Source of the DNA: Pyrrhosoma nymphula
Lineage: Eukaryota; Arthropoda; Insecta; Odonata; Coenagrionidae
Assembly: GCA_963573305.1 (NCBI GenBank)
Contig: OY754330.1
Span: forward strand, 5,828,001 to 5,892,000
Direction: 5' to 3'
Length of the DNA: 64,000 nucleotides
This document shows, piece after piece, positions 10,120 to 20,046 of the stretch. A program made the translations under genes and the position numbers. The notes beneath the pieces are model-generated. The model had not been told where the DNA came from and did no database searches. It saw only the letters and a list, made by a program, of their open reading frames with translations. Position 1 is the stretch's first letter; each line of letters starts with the position of its first letter.

Positions 10120-13100
10120 TCACATATATTTTAAAAGCCCAGTCTCTTTTAAAAACAAAATTACCCGGCTGACACAATCAGGGTCGTCGCCTAGGACTTG
10201 TCCCAGGTCCCCCCTGATGTTTAGCCGGTCGCGCACAGCACGGTATCTATCACACTCTGTCAGGAGATGCCTCACAGTAATGGGAGAGTCGCAATCCTCA
10301 CAATGTGGTGGAATCTTCTCTTCTGTGAAGAGGTAAGAGTGGGTGAGGGCACAGTGCCCTATCCTCAACCGTGAGATCGCGACTTCTTCCCTGCGAGTCC
10401 TCCCGACAGATGTGGGCCACACTGATGTCACCGGCTTAATGGCGCGTAACTTATTTCCCACCAGGGATCGCCAGGTTTCTTTCCACTGTTTTAAGGCTAC
10501 GTTTCTCAACGTAGCCTTCAAGTCATCATGGGGTACCAACGCAGATGCAATATTCGCGTCCTGGAGAGACTTCTTTGCTGCCAGGTCTGCTCTCTCATTG
10601 CCGGCTATTCCCATGTGTCCGGGGACCCACACAAACACGATTCTAACGTTCCTCTTGCTAAGTAATAGCAACGCGTGATGGATGTCTTGCACAAGAGGGT
10701 GGGACGGAGAAAAGCCGGAAATGGTCGGCAGAGCGCACATTGAGTCGCTACAGACCATGAAGGACGCATTCCTGCATTTTATTCCACCTAGAGCCATCTT
10801 TATGGCGAAAAGTTCCGCTGTGTATACACTACACAGCGTACTTAGCTTCGCACCGATGGCTCCATGGTGGGACGAGAAGACCGCACTTGCACAAGCACCC
10901 TCCGACTTCGATCCGTCCGTGTAAACGGGGATAAAGTCGGAGTGACGGTGCAGGATCTCACTGAATCTGCGCTGATACTCCATAGCAGTGGTTGACGACT
11001 TCTGGCGATCGTGCAGGTCAAACCTGACCTGAGGTAGTGGTACCCGCCAAGGTGGGTCGGCCGAGGTCCCAACAGGGTACACTTCCGGAAGTGTCAAATC
11101 ACTACCTTCCATAAAATCATTAAAAGTAATGCTTAAGGGTCTAGTTGCCCGAGTCCGCCTGTTAAAAATATTTAAAAAACGGGGATTCAAAATTACATTA
11201 AAACTAGGATGCGCTCTCATCGATAAAATCTTTGCAACATAGTTGCACATAAGGATGTTTCGGCGAGTACTCAACGGGGGCTCGCCGGCCTCTGAGTATA
11301 GACTCAGGACTGGAGATGTCCTGAAGGCACCAGTTGCCAAACGGAGCCCCGCGTTGTGAACCGTATTCAACGGTTTCAAATAACTCTCGCGCGCAGAAGA
11401 GTAAACGAAACATCCATAATCTAATTATGAGCGCACCAGTGCTCTGTACAATAAAAGCATAGTGCAGCGATCGGCTCCCCACGAATGATTAGATAAAAAG
11501 CGTAAAATGTTTAAAACTTTCAAACACCTATTCTTTAAAATCATAATTTGTTCACGCCAATTCAGGCGACGGTCAAAAATTAAACCTAAAAACCGGATCG
11601 ACTCTGTGTAAGGAAGAATCCTACCACACAGACGAAGATCCGGTGGGGGTTCGTACACACGCTTGCGGTGGAAATGGAGGCATTTCGTTTTTTCCGCAGA
11701 AAAACGAAAGCCACTTCGCTTTGACCATTCGCTGAGTCTATTAAGAGTCAGCTGAATGACTCGTGCAGCACTGGCTAGTTTTGACGACCGGCAGAAAATG
11801 GCCAGGTCGTCTACAAACAGCGATCCCATCACTGGTGCTCCTAAACATTCCGTGACGTCATTAATCGCAATAGCGAAGAGCGTCACGCTCAGTACAGAGC
11901 CTTGTGGTACCCCGTTTTCCTGAACATAAAATTGGGATAAGTGATTGCCTATCCTCACTCTAAATACCCGATTAGTTAAAAAGTTTTGTATAAAAATGGG
12001 TAAATTTCCCCTAAAACCCCACTGGTGCAACGTTTTTAGTATCTTCTGGCGCCAGACTCGGTCATATGCCTTCTCCAGGTCGAAGAATACGGCAATGACA
12101 TGCTGGCGCAGAAGGAAGGCCTCCTGGATGAAGTTTTCGGCCCTGACAAGGTGATCGATTGTCGATCTATCACGCCGAAACCCACATTGGACACTTGAAA
12201 GAAGGTTCCGTCGCTCCAACCACCAAACGAGCCGGCGGTTCACCATTCTTTCCATTACCTTGCACAGGCAACTAGTCAAGGAGATGGGTCTATAATTATT
12301 GGAGTCAGCCCTGTCCTTTCCTGGTTTAGGAATTGGGACCACTACAGATTCCCGCCAGGAGGTAGGAAAGCTACCCTCAGCCCACACCTGGTTGAGGGTG
12401 CGGAGGCAATCCAACAACGCTGTCTCCGGAAGATTCCGTAGAAATGCGTTGTGGACGCCATCTATTCCTGGCGGGGTGTCCTTAGAATCTGCAATGGCGG
12501 ACTTCAATTCCCATAGCGAGAATGGATCATTATATTCGGCAGATTCTCGGCGCTCGGCGAAGTTCAATAAGACAGATTCTGAACGTTCCTTGATGGTCAA
12601 GAACGCTGCAGAATAATTGGCGTCACTGCTGATCTTTGAAAGTGACTGCCCGAAGACTTCGCTTATCTCCTGGGGTGTACGAAGCACCCTGCCGTTGTCT
12701 TCGATGTAAGAGACGCCGTGTACTACCCGTGAACCAGAAATGCTCCTTACCTTGTTCCAAACCTGTGCAAGAGGTGTCCTGTTATTAATGGATGAGATGT
12801 AATTTATCCAGGAGGCCTTCTTAGCCTCCTTCACCACACGTCGAGCTCTCGCTCGGATGCGACGGAAGGAGGAAAGATTGGTGGCCGTGGGGAATTTACT
12901 AAAAATGCGTAAGGCACGTTTACGCTCCTTAATGGCCTTGGCGCACTCTTCATTCCACCAAGGTACCGCTGGTCGACGGATGCCGCTGCCCTTTGATAAT
13001 GGGACGCTGCATTTGGCTGCTTTCACTATGCTTGCGGTAAGCAGCTCAACGTTACACGTCCCGGCGCGTTGGTCACTGTATTCAAAATTAAAGGAATCTT

Positions 13101-13824
13101 TATAAACAGACCAGTCGGCTTTGCGCACAATCCAGTTGTCTGATGGAATAAAATCTGGGTTAAAATTCAGTTCAGATTTGATTAAAATAGGGAAGTGGTC
13201 GCTTCCACAGAGATCTGTATGGACGGACATGTTGATTTTGGTGTAAAGACTGCTCGTACAAAGACATAAATCAATGGAGGAATACTCCCCGTTAAAAGAA
13301 TTAAAACGGGTTTTCTCTCCATTATTTAGTAAAAAAAGGTTAAAATCGTTAAAAAAGCTGGCTAAAACTCGTCCTCTCCTGTTGCTATGGGCCGTGGAAC
13401 TTCCCCACAGGGGGTCATGGGCATTAAAATCGCCCAATAAAATAAATGGCCTTGGCAACTGATGGACAAGAGCATCTAGATTCCCAAGGCTCACCGGGGC
13501 ACCTTCTGGAAGTTAAACGTTGCATAACGTTAATTTCTCACGCGCATGCACGGTCACGGCCACTGCCTGAAATAGGGTGGTCAACTGCACTCGAGAAGTG
13601 TAAAGGGCTTCTCGAACAGCAATAGCCACCCCGCCCTGGGCTCGTTGGCCGCTAATGTCGTCGAACCTATACACCGTATATCCTTTTAAAATGCCCTTGT
13701 CGGTAACTTTAAAATGTGTCTCTTGCAGACAAATGCAAGAAGGGTTAAAATCATTAATTAGAATGGCCAGCTCCTCCTTATGCCGATAAAAACCATTACA
13801 ATTCCATTGTAATATAAAAACCAT
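10120..13824 (-). pseudogene. LINE ORF2 of copy 3, two stop codons
   Basis: The ATG is at 13824 (MVFILQWNCNGF), and the gene has the same length and domain order as the intact ORF2 of copy 4. Two nonsense changes break it. TAA at 13513-13515 hits the YLPEGAP segment of the endonuclease (TAC to TAA). TAA at 11425-11427 hits the lysine of RSKLDYG, downstream of the RT core. No frameshift is seen. Endonuclease, RT and RNase H signatures are otherwise unchanged. Confidence 0.9.
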
Positions 13825-13914
13825 TATAAATATTTAAAATAAGATAAAAGTATAGATTAAGTAAAATAAAAATAGTTAAAAATCAGAGCAGCCAATGTCC
13901 ACCACAGAAAGCAA

Positions 13915-14311
13915 TCAGCGCTTGAAGCGCTGTTTCCGTCCCTTGTTTCTTATTCTTTGGATTTCTGTATCGGAGACACAGAAATCCTCGTCCATTGCCT
14001 CCGGCTGGGGTTTTTTCCCCTTGCTGGAGGGACCGGGAGAAGGTGTATTCTCGCGCCTAGAGGGCGAGACCCCGGTCGAGGTTTTAGGCGGGCTCTTCCT
14101 TGGAGAGCCCGCAGAGGTGGTTATATCCATTTTCTCTACTGTGTCTGTCTTTTCCTTAGGCGGTGTCACCTGTATATCGGGCTTATCTTTATCAGGTTCC
14201 GTCTGTGTGCCCATTTTCACGGGAACGGAAGCTACTGATGCGAAGGATTTGGAAAAAGTTGGAGCAATCAATGCCCTAAACTTTTTCCTCGCCTCCATAT
14301 ACGAGACCTTT
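13915..14311 (-). pseudogene. LINE ORF1 C-terminal fragment (copy 3)
   Basis: The frame covers about 130 C-terminal residues of ORF1, from ARKKFRALIAPTFSKSFASV to the terminal KGRKQRFKR. The zinc knuckles and everything upstream are missing because the copy is truncated at the dimer junction. It differs from copy 4 by a short deletion near 14217 and a few substitutions. Confidence 0.85.
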
Positions 14312-14336
14312 AGAGTTAGAGTTAGGTATTTTGTAG

Positions 14337-14366
14337 GGTGCCTCGACGACGAAGGTCATTTGCACC
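14337..14366 (-). other. 3'-terminal stem-loop of LINE copy 4
   Basis: In RNA sense, GGTGC (from 14366) pairs with GCACC (to 14337) directly before the CTAACT-type tail. It is shared with copies 2, 3 and 5 despite differences in the loop. Confidence 0.55.
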
Positions 14367-14477
14367 ACAATAAAATATCATAACTTCGTCAAATTTGTAT
14401 TAAAATAATAAATAAATATAAACAACATAACACGTTAAAATGGGCAAAATTAAAATATAACACCAAACATTGGTTCA

Positions 14478-17400
14478 TCACATATATTTTAAAAGCCCAG
14501 TCTCTTTTAAAAACAAAATTACCCGGCTGACACAATCAGGGTCGTCGCCTAGGACTTGTCCCAGGTCCCCCCTGATGTTTAGCCGGTCGCGCACAGCACG
14601 GTATCTATCACACTCTGTCAGGAAATGCCTCACAGTAATGGGAGAGTCGCAATCCTCACAATGTGGTGGAATCCTCTCTTCTGTGAAGAGGTAAGAGTGG
14701 GTGAGGGCACAGTGCCCTATCCTCAACCGTGAGATCGCGACTTCTTCCCTGCGAGTCCTCCCGACAGATGTGGGCCACACTGATGTCACCGGCTTAATGG
14801 CGCGTAACTTATTTCCCACCAGGGATCGCCAGGTTTCTTTCCACTGTTTTAAGGCTACGTTTCTCAACGTAGCCTTCAAGTCATCATGGGGTACCAACGC
14901 AGATGCAATATTCGCGTCCTGGAGAGACTTCTTTGCTGCCAGGTCTGCTCTCTCATTGCCGGCTATTCCCATGTGTCCGGGGACCCACACAAACACGATT
15001 CTAACGTTCCTCTTGCTAAGTAATAGCAACGCGTGATGGATGTCTTGCACAAGAGGGTGGGACGGAGAAAAGCCGGAAATGGTCTGCAGAGCGCACATTG
15101 AGTCGCTACAGACCATGAAGGACGCATTCCTGCATTTTATTCCACCTAGAGCCATCTTTATGGCGAAAAGTTCCGCTGTGTATACACTACACAGCGTACT
15201 TAGCTTCGCACCGATGGCTCCATGGTGGGACGAGAAGACCGCACTTGCACAAGCACCCTCCGACTTCGATCCGTCCGTGTAAACGGGGATAAAGTCGGAG
15301 TGGCGGTGCAGGATCTCACTGAATCTGCGCTGATACTCCGTAGCAGTGGTTGACGACTTCTGGCGATCGTGCAGGTCAAACCTGACCTGAGGTAGTGGTA
15401 CCCGCCAAGGTGGGTCGGCCGAGGTCCCAACAGGGTACACTTCCGGAAGTGTCAAATCACTACCTTCCATAAAATCATTAAAAGTAATGCTTAAGGGTCT
15501 AGTTGCCCGAGTCCGCCTGTTAAAAATATTTAAAAAACGGGGATTCAAAATTACATTAAAACTAGGATGCGCTCTCATCGATAAAATCTTTGCAACATAG
15601 TTGCACATAAGGATGTTTCGGCGAGTACTCAACGGGGGCTCGCCGGCCTCTGAGTATAGACTCAGGACTGGAGATGTCCTGAAGGCACCAGTTGCCAAAC
15701 GGAGCCCCGCGTTGTGAACCGTATTCAACGGTTTCAAATAACTCTCGCGCGCAGAAGAGTAAACGAAACATCCATAATCTAATTTTGAGCGCACCAGTGC
15801 TCTGTACAATAAAAGCATAGTGCAGCGATCGGCTCCCCACGAATGATTAGATAAAAAGCGTAAAATGTTTAAAACTTTCAAACACCTATTCTTTAAAATC
15901 ATAATTTGTTCACGCCAATTCAGACGACGGTCAAAAATTAAACCTAAAAACCGGATCGACTCTGTGTAAGGAAGAATCCTTCCACACAGACGAAGATCCG
16001 GTGGGGGTTCGTACACACGCTTGCGGTGGAAATGGAGGCATTTCGTTTTTTCCGCAGAAAAACGAAAGCCACTTTGCTTTGACCATTCGCTGAGTCTATT
16101 AAGAGTCAGCTGAATGACTCGTGCAGCACTGGCTAGTTTTGACGACCGGCAGAAAATGGCCAGGTCGTCTACAAACAGCGATCCCATCACTGGTGCTCCT
16201 AAACATTCCGTGACGTCATTAATCGCAATAGCGAAGAGCGTCACGCTCAGTACAGAGCCTTGTGGTACCCCGTTTTCCTGAACATAAAATTGGGATAAGT
16301 GATTGCCTATCCTCACTCTAAATACCCGATTAGTTAAAAAGTTTTGTATAAAAATGGGTAAATTTCCCCTAAAACCCCACTGGTGCAACGTTTTTAGTAT
16401 CTTCTGGCGCCAGACTCGGTCATATGCCTTCTCCAGGTCGAAGAATACGGCAATGACATGCTGGCGCAGAAGGAAGGCCTCCTGGATGAAGTTTTCGGCT
16501 CTGACAAGGTGATCGATAGTCGATCTATCTCGCCGAAACCCACATTGGACACTTGAAAGAAGGTTCCGTCGCTCCAACCACCAAACGAGCCGGCGGTTCA
16601 CCATTCTTTCCATTACCTTGCACAGGCAACTAGTCAAGGAGATGGGTCTATAATTATTGGAGTCAGCCCTGTCCTTTCCTGGTTTAGGAATTGGGACCAC
16701 TACAGATTCCCGCCAGGAGGTAGGAAAGCTTCCCTCAGCCCACACCTGGTTGAGGGTGCGGAGGCAATCCAACAACGCTGTCTCCGGAAGATTCCGTAGA
16801 AATGCGTTGTGGACGCCATCCATTCCTGGCGAGGTGTCCTTAGAATCTGCAATGGCGGACTTCAATTCCCATAGCGAGAATGGATCATTATATTCGGCAG
16901 ATTCTCGGCGCTCGGCGAAGTTCAATAAGACAGATTCTGAGCGTTCCTTGATGGTCAAGAACGCTGCAGAATAATTGTCGTCACTGCTGATCTTTGAAAG
17001 TGACTGCCCGAAGACTTCGCTTATCTCCTGGGGTGTACGAAGCACCCTGCCGTTGTCTTCGATGTAAGAGACGCCGTGTACTACCCGTGAACCAGAAATG
17101 CTCCTTACCTTGTTCCAAACCTGTGCAAGAGGTGTCCTGTTATTAATGGATGAGATGTAATTTATCCAGGAGGCCTTCTTAGCCTCCTTCACCACACGTC
17201 GAGCTCTCGCTCGGATGCGACGGAAGGAGGAAAGATTGGTGGCCGTGGGGAACTTACTAAAAATGCGTAAGGCTCGTTTACGCTCCTTAATGGCCTTGGC
17301 GCACTCTTCATTCCACCAAGGTACCGCTGGTCGACGGATGCCGCTGCCCTTTGATAATGGGACGCTGCATTTGGCTGCTTCCACTATGCTTGCGGTAAGC

Positions 17401-18182
17401 AGCTCAACGTTACACGTCCCGGCGCGTTGGTCACTGTACTCAAAATTAAAGGAATCTTTATAAACAGACCAGTCGGCTTTGCGCACAATCCAGTTGTCTG
17501 ATCGAATAAAATCTGGGTTAAAATTCAGTTCAGATTTGATTAAAATAGGGAAGTGGTCGCTTCCACAGAGATCTGCATGGACGGACATGTTGATTTTGGT
17601 GTAAAGACTGCTCGTACAAAGACATAAATCAATGGAGGAATACTCCCCATTAAAAGAATTAAAACGGGTTTTCTCTCCATTATTTAGTAAAAAAAGGTTA
17701 AAATCGTTAAAAAAGCTGGCTAAAACTCGTCCTCTCCTGTTGCTGTGGGCCGTAGAACTTCCCCACAGGGGGTCATGGGCGTTAAAATCGCCCAATAAAA
17801 TAAATGGCCTTGGCAACTGATGGACAAGAGCATCTAGATTCCCAAGGCTCACCGGGGCACCTTCTGGCAGGTAAACGTTGCATAACGTTAATTTCTCTCG
17901 CGCATGCACGGTCACGGCCACTGCCTGAAACGGGGTGGTCAACTGCACTCGAGAAGTGTAAAGGGCTTCTCGAACAGCAATAGCCACCCCGCCCTGGGCT
18001 CGTTGGCCGCTAATGTCGTCGAACCTATACACCGTATATCCTTTTAAAATTCCCTTGTCGGTAATTTTAAAATGTGTCTCTTGCAGACAAATGCAAGAAG
18101 GGTTAAAATCATTAATTAAAATGGCCAGCTCCTCCTTATGCCGATAAAAGCCATTACAATTCCATTGTAATATAAAAACCAT
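14478..18182 (-). CDS. LINE ORF2: AP endonuclease-reverse transcriptase-RNase H
   Basis: This is an intact 1234-residue polyprotein with an ATG start at 18182, 90 nt after the ORF1 stop. The endonuclease spans about 1-220: N8 and E35 (QETH), D132 and N134 (GDFNAHD), D209-H210 (GSDHFP). The RT spans about 490-760: motif A D582 (FFDLEKAYD), motif B GVPQGSVLS at 638-646, and motif C FVDD with D672-D673. RNase H spans about 965-1085: D970 (YTDGSKS), E1004 (TAELFA), D1027 (CSDSM), H1070 and D1080 (GNERAD). A CCHC finger (C1175, C1178, H1186, C1191) closes the protein. The enzyme should nick DNA, prime cDNA synthesis from the nick and degrade template RNA. All catalytic residues are present. Confidence 0.95.
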   Translation of the reverse strand: MVFILQWNCNGFYRHKEELAILINDFNPSCICLQETHFKITDKGILKGYTVYRFDDISGQRAQGGVAIAVREALYTSRVQLTTPFQAVAVTVHAREKLTLCNVYLPEGAPVSLGNLDALVHQLPRPFILLGDFNAHDPLWGSSTAHSNRRGRVLASFFNDFNLFLLNNGEKTRFNSFNGEYSSIDLCLCTSSLYTKINMSVHADLCGSDHFPILIKSELNFNPDFIRSDNWIVRKADWSVYKDSFNFEYSDQRAGTCNVELLTASIVEAAKCSVPLSKGSGIRRPAVPWWNEECAKAIKERKRALRIFSKFPTATNLSSFRRIRARARRVVKEAKKASWINYISSINNRTPLAQVWNKVRSISGSRVVHGVSYIEDNGRVLRTPQEISEVFGQSLSKISSDDNYSAAFLTIKERSESVLLNFAERRESAEYNDPFSLWELKSAIADSKDTSPGMDGVHNAFLRNLPETALLDCLRTLNQVWAEGSFPTSWRESVVVPIPKPGKDRADSNNYRPISLTSCLCKVMERMVNRRLVWWLERRNLLSSVQCGFRRDRSTIDHLVRAENFIQEAFLLRQHVIAVFFDLEKAYDRVWRQKILKTLHQWGFRGNLPIFIQNFLTNRVFRVRIGNHLSQFYVQENGVPQGSVLSVTLFAIAINDVTECLGAPVMGSLFVDDLAIFCRSSKLASAARVIQLTLNRLSEWSKQSGFRFSAEKTKCLHFHRKRVYEPPPDLRLCGRILPYTESIRFLGLIFDRRLNWREQIMILKNRCLKVLNILRFLSNHSWGADRCTMLLLYRALVRSKLDYGCFVYSSARESYLKPLNTVHNAGLRLATGAFRTSPVLSLYSEAGEPPLSTRRNILMCNYVAKILSMRAHPSFNVILNPRFLNIFNRRTRATRPLSITFNDFMEGSDLTLPEVYPVGTSADPPWRVPLPQVRFDLHDRQKSSTTATEYQRRFSEILHRHSDFIPVYTDGSKSEGACASAVFSSHHGAIGAKLSTLCSVYTAELFAIKMALGGIKCRNASFMVCSDSMCALQTISGFSPSHPLVQDIHHALLLLSKRNVRIVFVWVPGHMGIAGNERADLAAKKSLQDANIASALVPHDDLKATLRNVALKQWKETWRSLVGNKLRAIKPVTSVWPTSVGRTRREEVAISRLRIGHCALTHSYLFTEERIPPHCEDCDSPITVRHFLTECDRYRAVRDRLNIRGDLGQVLGDDPDCVSRVILFLKETGLLKYM

Positions 18183-18272
18183 TATAAATATTTAAAATAA
18201 GATAAAAGTATAGATTAAGTAAAATAAAAATAGTTAAAAATCAGAGCAGCCAATGTCCACCACAGAAAGCAA

Positions 18273-19436
18273 TCAGCGCTTGAAGCGCTGTTTCCTTCCC
18301 TTGTTTCTTATTCTTTGGATTTCTGTATCGGAGACACAGAAATCCTCGTCCATTGCCTCCGGCTGGGGTTTTTTCCCCTTGCTGGAGGGACCGGGAGAAG
18401 GTGTCTTCTCGCGCCTAGAGGGCGAGACCCCGGTCGAGGTTTTAAGCGGGCTCTTCCTTGGAGAGCCCGCAGAGGTGGTTATATCCATTTTCTCTATTGT
18501 GTCTGTCTTTTCCTTAGGCGGTGTCACCTGTTTATCGGGCTTATCTTTATCAGGTTCCGTCTGTGTGCCCATTGTGCACATTTTCACGGGAACGGAAGCT
18601 ACTGATGCGAAGGATTTGGAAAAAGTTGGAGCAATCAATGCCCTAAACTTTTTCCTCGCCTCTATATACGAGACCTTTTCCAGCGTCTTTATCTCCATGA
18701 TTTTCTTTTCCTCCTGCATCTTGGGACAATCGCGGGAGTACACCGGATGTGCACCCTCGCAATTGATGCAGGAGGCAGCCGCTTCGCACTTGTCCCCATC
18801 GTGTTTGTCTTTGGCACAGCGCGGGCAGGTGGCCTTGCCCTCACATCGCGTAGCGATGTGGCCGAAGCGCTGGCATTGAAAACATCTCATGGGGCTTGGA
18901 ATGAATGGCCGAACTGGAACAGATTCATATCCAATGAATACCCTGCTAGGAAGCTTCTCCATGGCGAAGGTGAGGATCACAGATGTGGTGCTTTTCACCT
19001 CGCCATTACGGCGACTCATAATTTTCTTACATCCTGTGACGCCTTGGGACTCCATCTCCTTGGAGATGGTGTCGTCGTCTAGGTGTAGCAGATCGAAGTG
19101 GGAGATAACTCCCCGGCAGGAATTTAAAGTGCGGTGCGGCTCTACGGACACTGGAAAATCGTGGAACTTCTTCATTCCTAAGAGCTTCTCACTCTGTAGA
19201 TCAGTCGATGCCTCGATTAATAGGGTTCCGTCCCTAAGTTTTTTGGCAGATCTCAGATCTCCAGATAGATACCCCGAAAACACTCTCTTTATGAGGAAGG
19301 GAGACACTTTCGTGAAGGTCTCGCCTTCCTTCGTACATTTCACTATCAAGTAACGCTTTGAAGCGCAGAAAACACATTCTCCCCCGCCCGTGTCTGGGCG
19401 GGATCTTTTTGGGGGTGGAAGATTAGTTTCCGCCAT
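18273..19436 (-). CDS. LINE ORF1: RNA-binding zinc-knuckle protein
   Basis: 387 residues from the ATG at 19436 (MAETNLPPPKRSRPDTGGG), a start conserved in copies 1, 2 and 5. The in-frame GTG at 19502 is not a likely start; a stop lies nine codons above it. The region of about 40-160 is conserved among copies (SPFLIKRVFSG, KKLRDGTLLIE, HRTLNSCRGVIS). There are three zinc knuckles: C185/C188/H193/C198, C204/C207/H212/C217 and C223/C226/H230/C237. The C-terminal third is Lys/Pro/Ser rich and ends in a basic KGRKQRFKR. It is expected to form ribonucleoprotein with the element RNA, as ORF1 or Gag-like proteins of the I group do. It is uninterrupted. Confidence 0.92.
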   Translation of the reverse strand: MAETNLPPPKRSRPDTGGGECVFCASKRYLIVKCTKEGETFTKVSPFLIKRVFSGYLSGDLRSAKKLRDGTLLIEASTDLQSEKLLGMKKFHDFPVSVEPHRTLNSCRGVISHFDLLHLDDDTISKEMESQGVTGCKKIMSRRNGEVKSTTSVILTFAMEKLPSRVFIGYESVPVRPFIPSPMRCFQCQRFGHIATRCEGKATCPRCAKDKHDGDKCEAAASCINCEGAHPVYSRDCPKMQEEKKIMEIKTLEKVSYIEARKKFRALIAPTFSKSFASVASVPVKMCTMGTQTEPDKDKPDKQVTPPKEKTDTIEKMDITTSAGSPRKSPLKTSTGVSPSRREKTPSPGPSSKGKKPQPEAMDEDFCVSDTEIQRIRNKGRKQRFKR

Positions 19437-19964
19437 TCCCAATTTTTCTTCGTCCCCCGGGCTCCCCACCCACCATGGAGCCACACAATTGGGACGCCGC
19501 ACCGCAAACCGGTGCGGTCGCCAGGGCTACCCGAGGGGATATAGCACCCTAGAGGTGGTTGCCTGTTTCGGGTTGGATCTTCGATGCACAGGCCCACCAA
19601 ACCCGTACATCTCCGACCGCCCTACGCAGACCCCCACCTCCCTGGCACTCGCCACCGTTGAGCTAACGCCACGGAAGCCGATTGACCGGGAGTGGCTAGC
19701 TCCCGGCCGCCCGTTTACACAGAATCCGGGGCCAAAGAGGGGTCTTGGCCCATAGTCCATACCGGGCATCCGACACCCGCCTGGGAACCATAGACCTCAC
19801 CCTCCAGGATCCCCTTCTCCTCCTTACGGGTCACCGCACACGGCAAACATGCGGGTGGATCGCAGGCCAGGTGGTATGGCCGCACACAGACAGTTGACCC
19901 ACAAGACTGTCCGGGCTCAACCCTTGTTGGCTCTGGGTTTGTTTTCGGGGTTTTCTCCCCGCCC
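19437..19964 (-). other. 5' UTR of LINE copy 4
   Basis: This GC-rich leader is strongly conserved in copies 1, 2 and 5. It includes a short upstream ORF (ATG in GCTCCATGGTGGG, 17 codons plus stop) that overlaps the ORF1 start in another frame. Long antisense and sense ORFs here have no coding signature. Confidence 0.6.
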
Positions 19965-20033
19965 TTTTAGTCGCCTCTTACGACAAGCAGGGATACTGCG
20001 GGAGTATTCTCAATCCCCCTACCCGCAGGGGGG
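19965..20033 (-). ncRNA. 5'-terminal structured motif of LINE RNA (copy 4)
   Basis: Contains the stem CTGCGGG/CCCGCAG, an inner GGGGGAT facing ATCCC, and the GTCG-TAAGAGG-CGAC hairpin, all intact. The terminal G run on the plus strand corresponds to a 5' C run in the RNA. Confidence 0.6.
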
Positions 20034-20046
20034 GTCATATTCAAGA
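20034..20046. repeat. TSD of the LINE copy 3 + copy 4 pair (right)
   Basis: Partner of 9947-9959. It shows that the pair occupies one insertion site. Confidence 0.88.

Larger units (their letters stand above)
9960..14311 (-). mobile_element. I-group LINE copy 3, 5'-truncated half of a dimer
   Basis: This copy has the tail, 3' stem-loop (9981-10010), ORF2 and the C-terminal third of ORF1. It then stops abruptly near 14311, in the codons after the EARKKF-type segment. The next bases (14312-14332) are the 3' tail of copy 4. No second TSD occurs at this internal junction. The sequence is almost identical to copy 4, with scattered substitutions, so the two derive from the same subfamily. Confidence 0.88.
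14312..20033 (-). mobile_element. I-group LINE copy 4, full length with both ORFs open
   Basis: This is a complete 5.7-kb element. In RNA order it has the 5' terminal motif (19965-20033), a roughly 600-nt 5' UTR, ORF1 (387 codons from the conserved ATG), a 90-nt gap, ORF2 (1234 codons), a 3' UTR of about 145 nt, a stem-loop (14337-14366) and a tail with CTAACT repeats (14312-14332). The tail abuts truncated copy 3. No lesion is visible, so it is potentially competent. Confidence 0.92.

Noticed and set aside
14311..14332. Telomere-like TTAGG pieces (GAGTTAGAGTTAGG)
   Set aside because: This is the short simple-repeat tail of the LINE, not a telomeric tract; it is only about 20 nt.
18253..18879. 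208-codon plus-strand ORF and similar ones in other LINE copies
   Set aside because: Antisense to ORF1; repeated only because the element is repeated.
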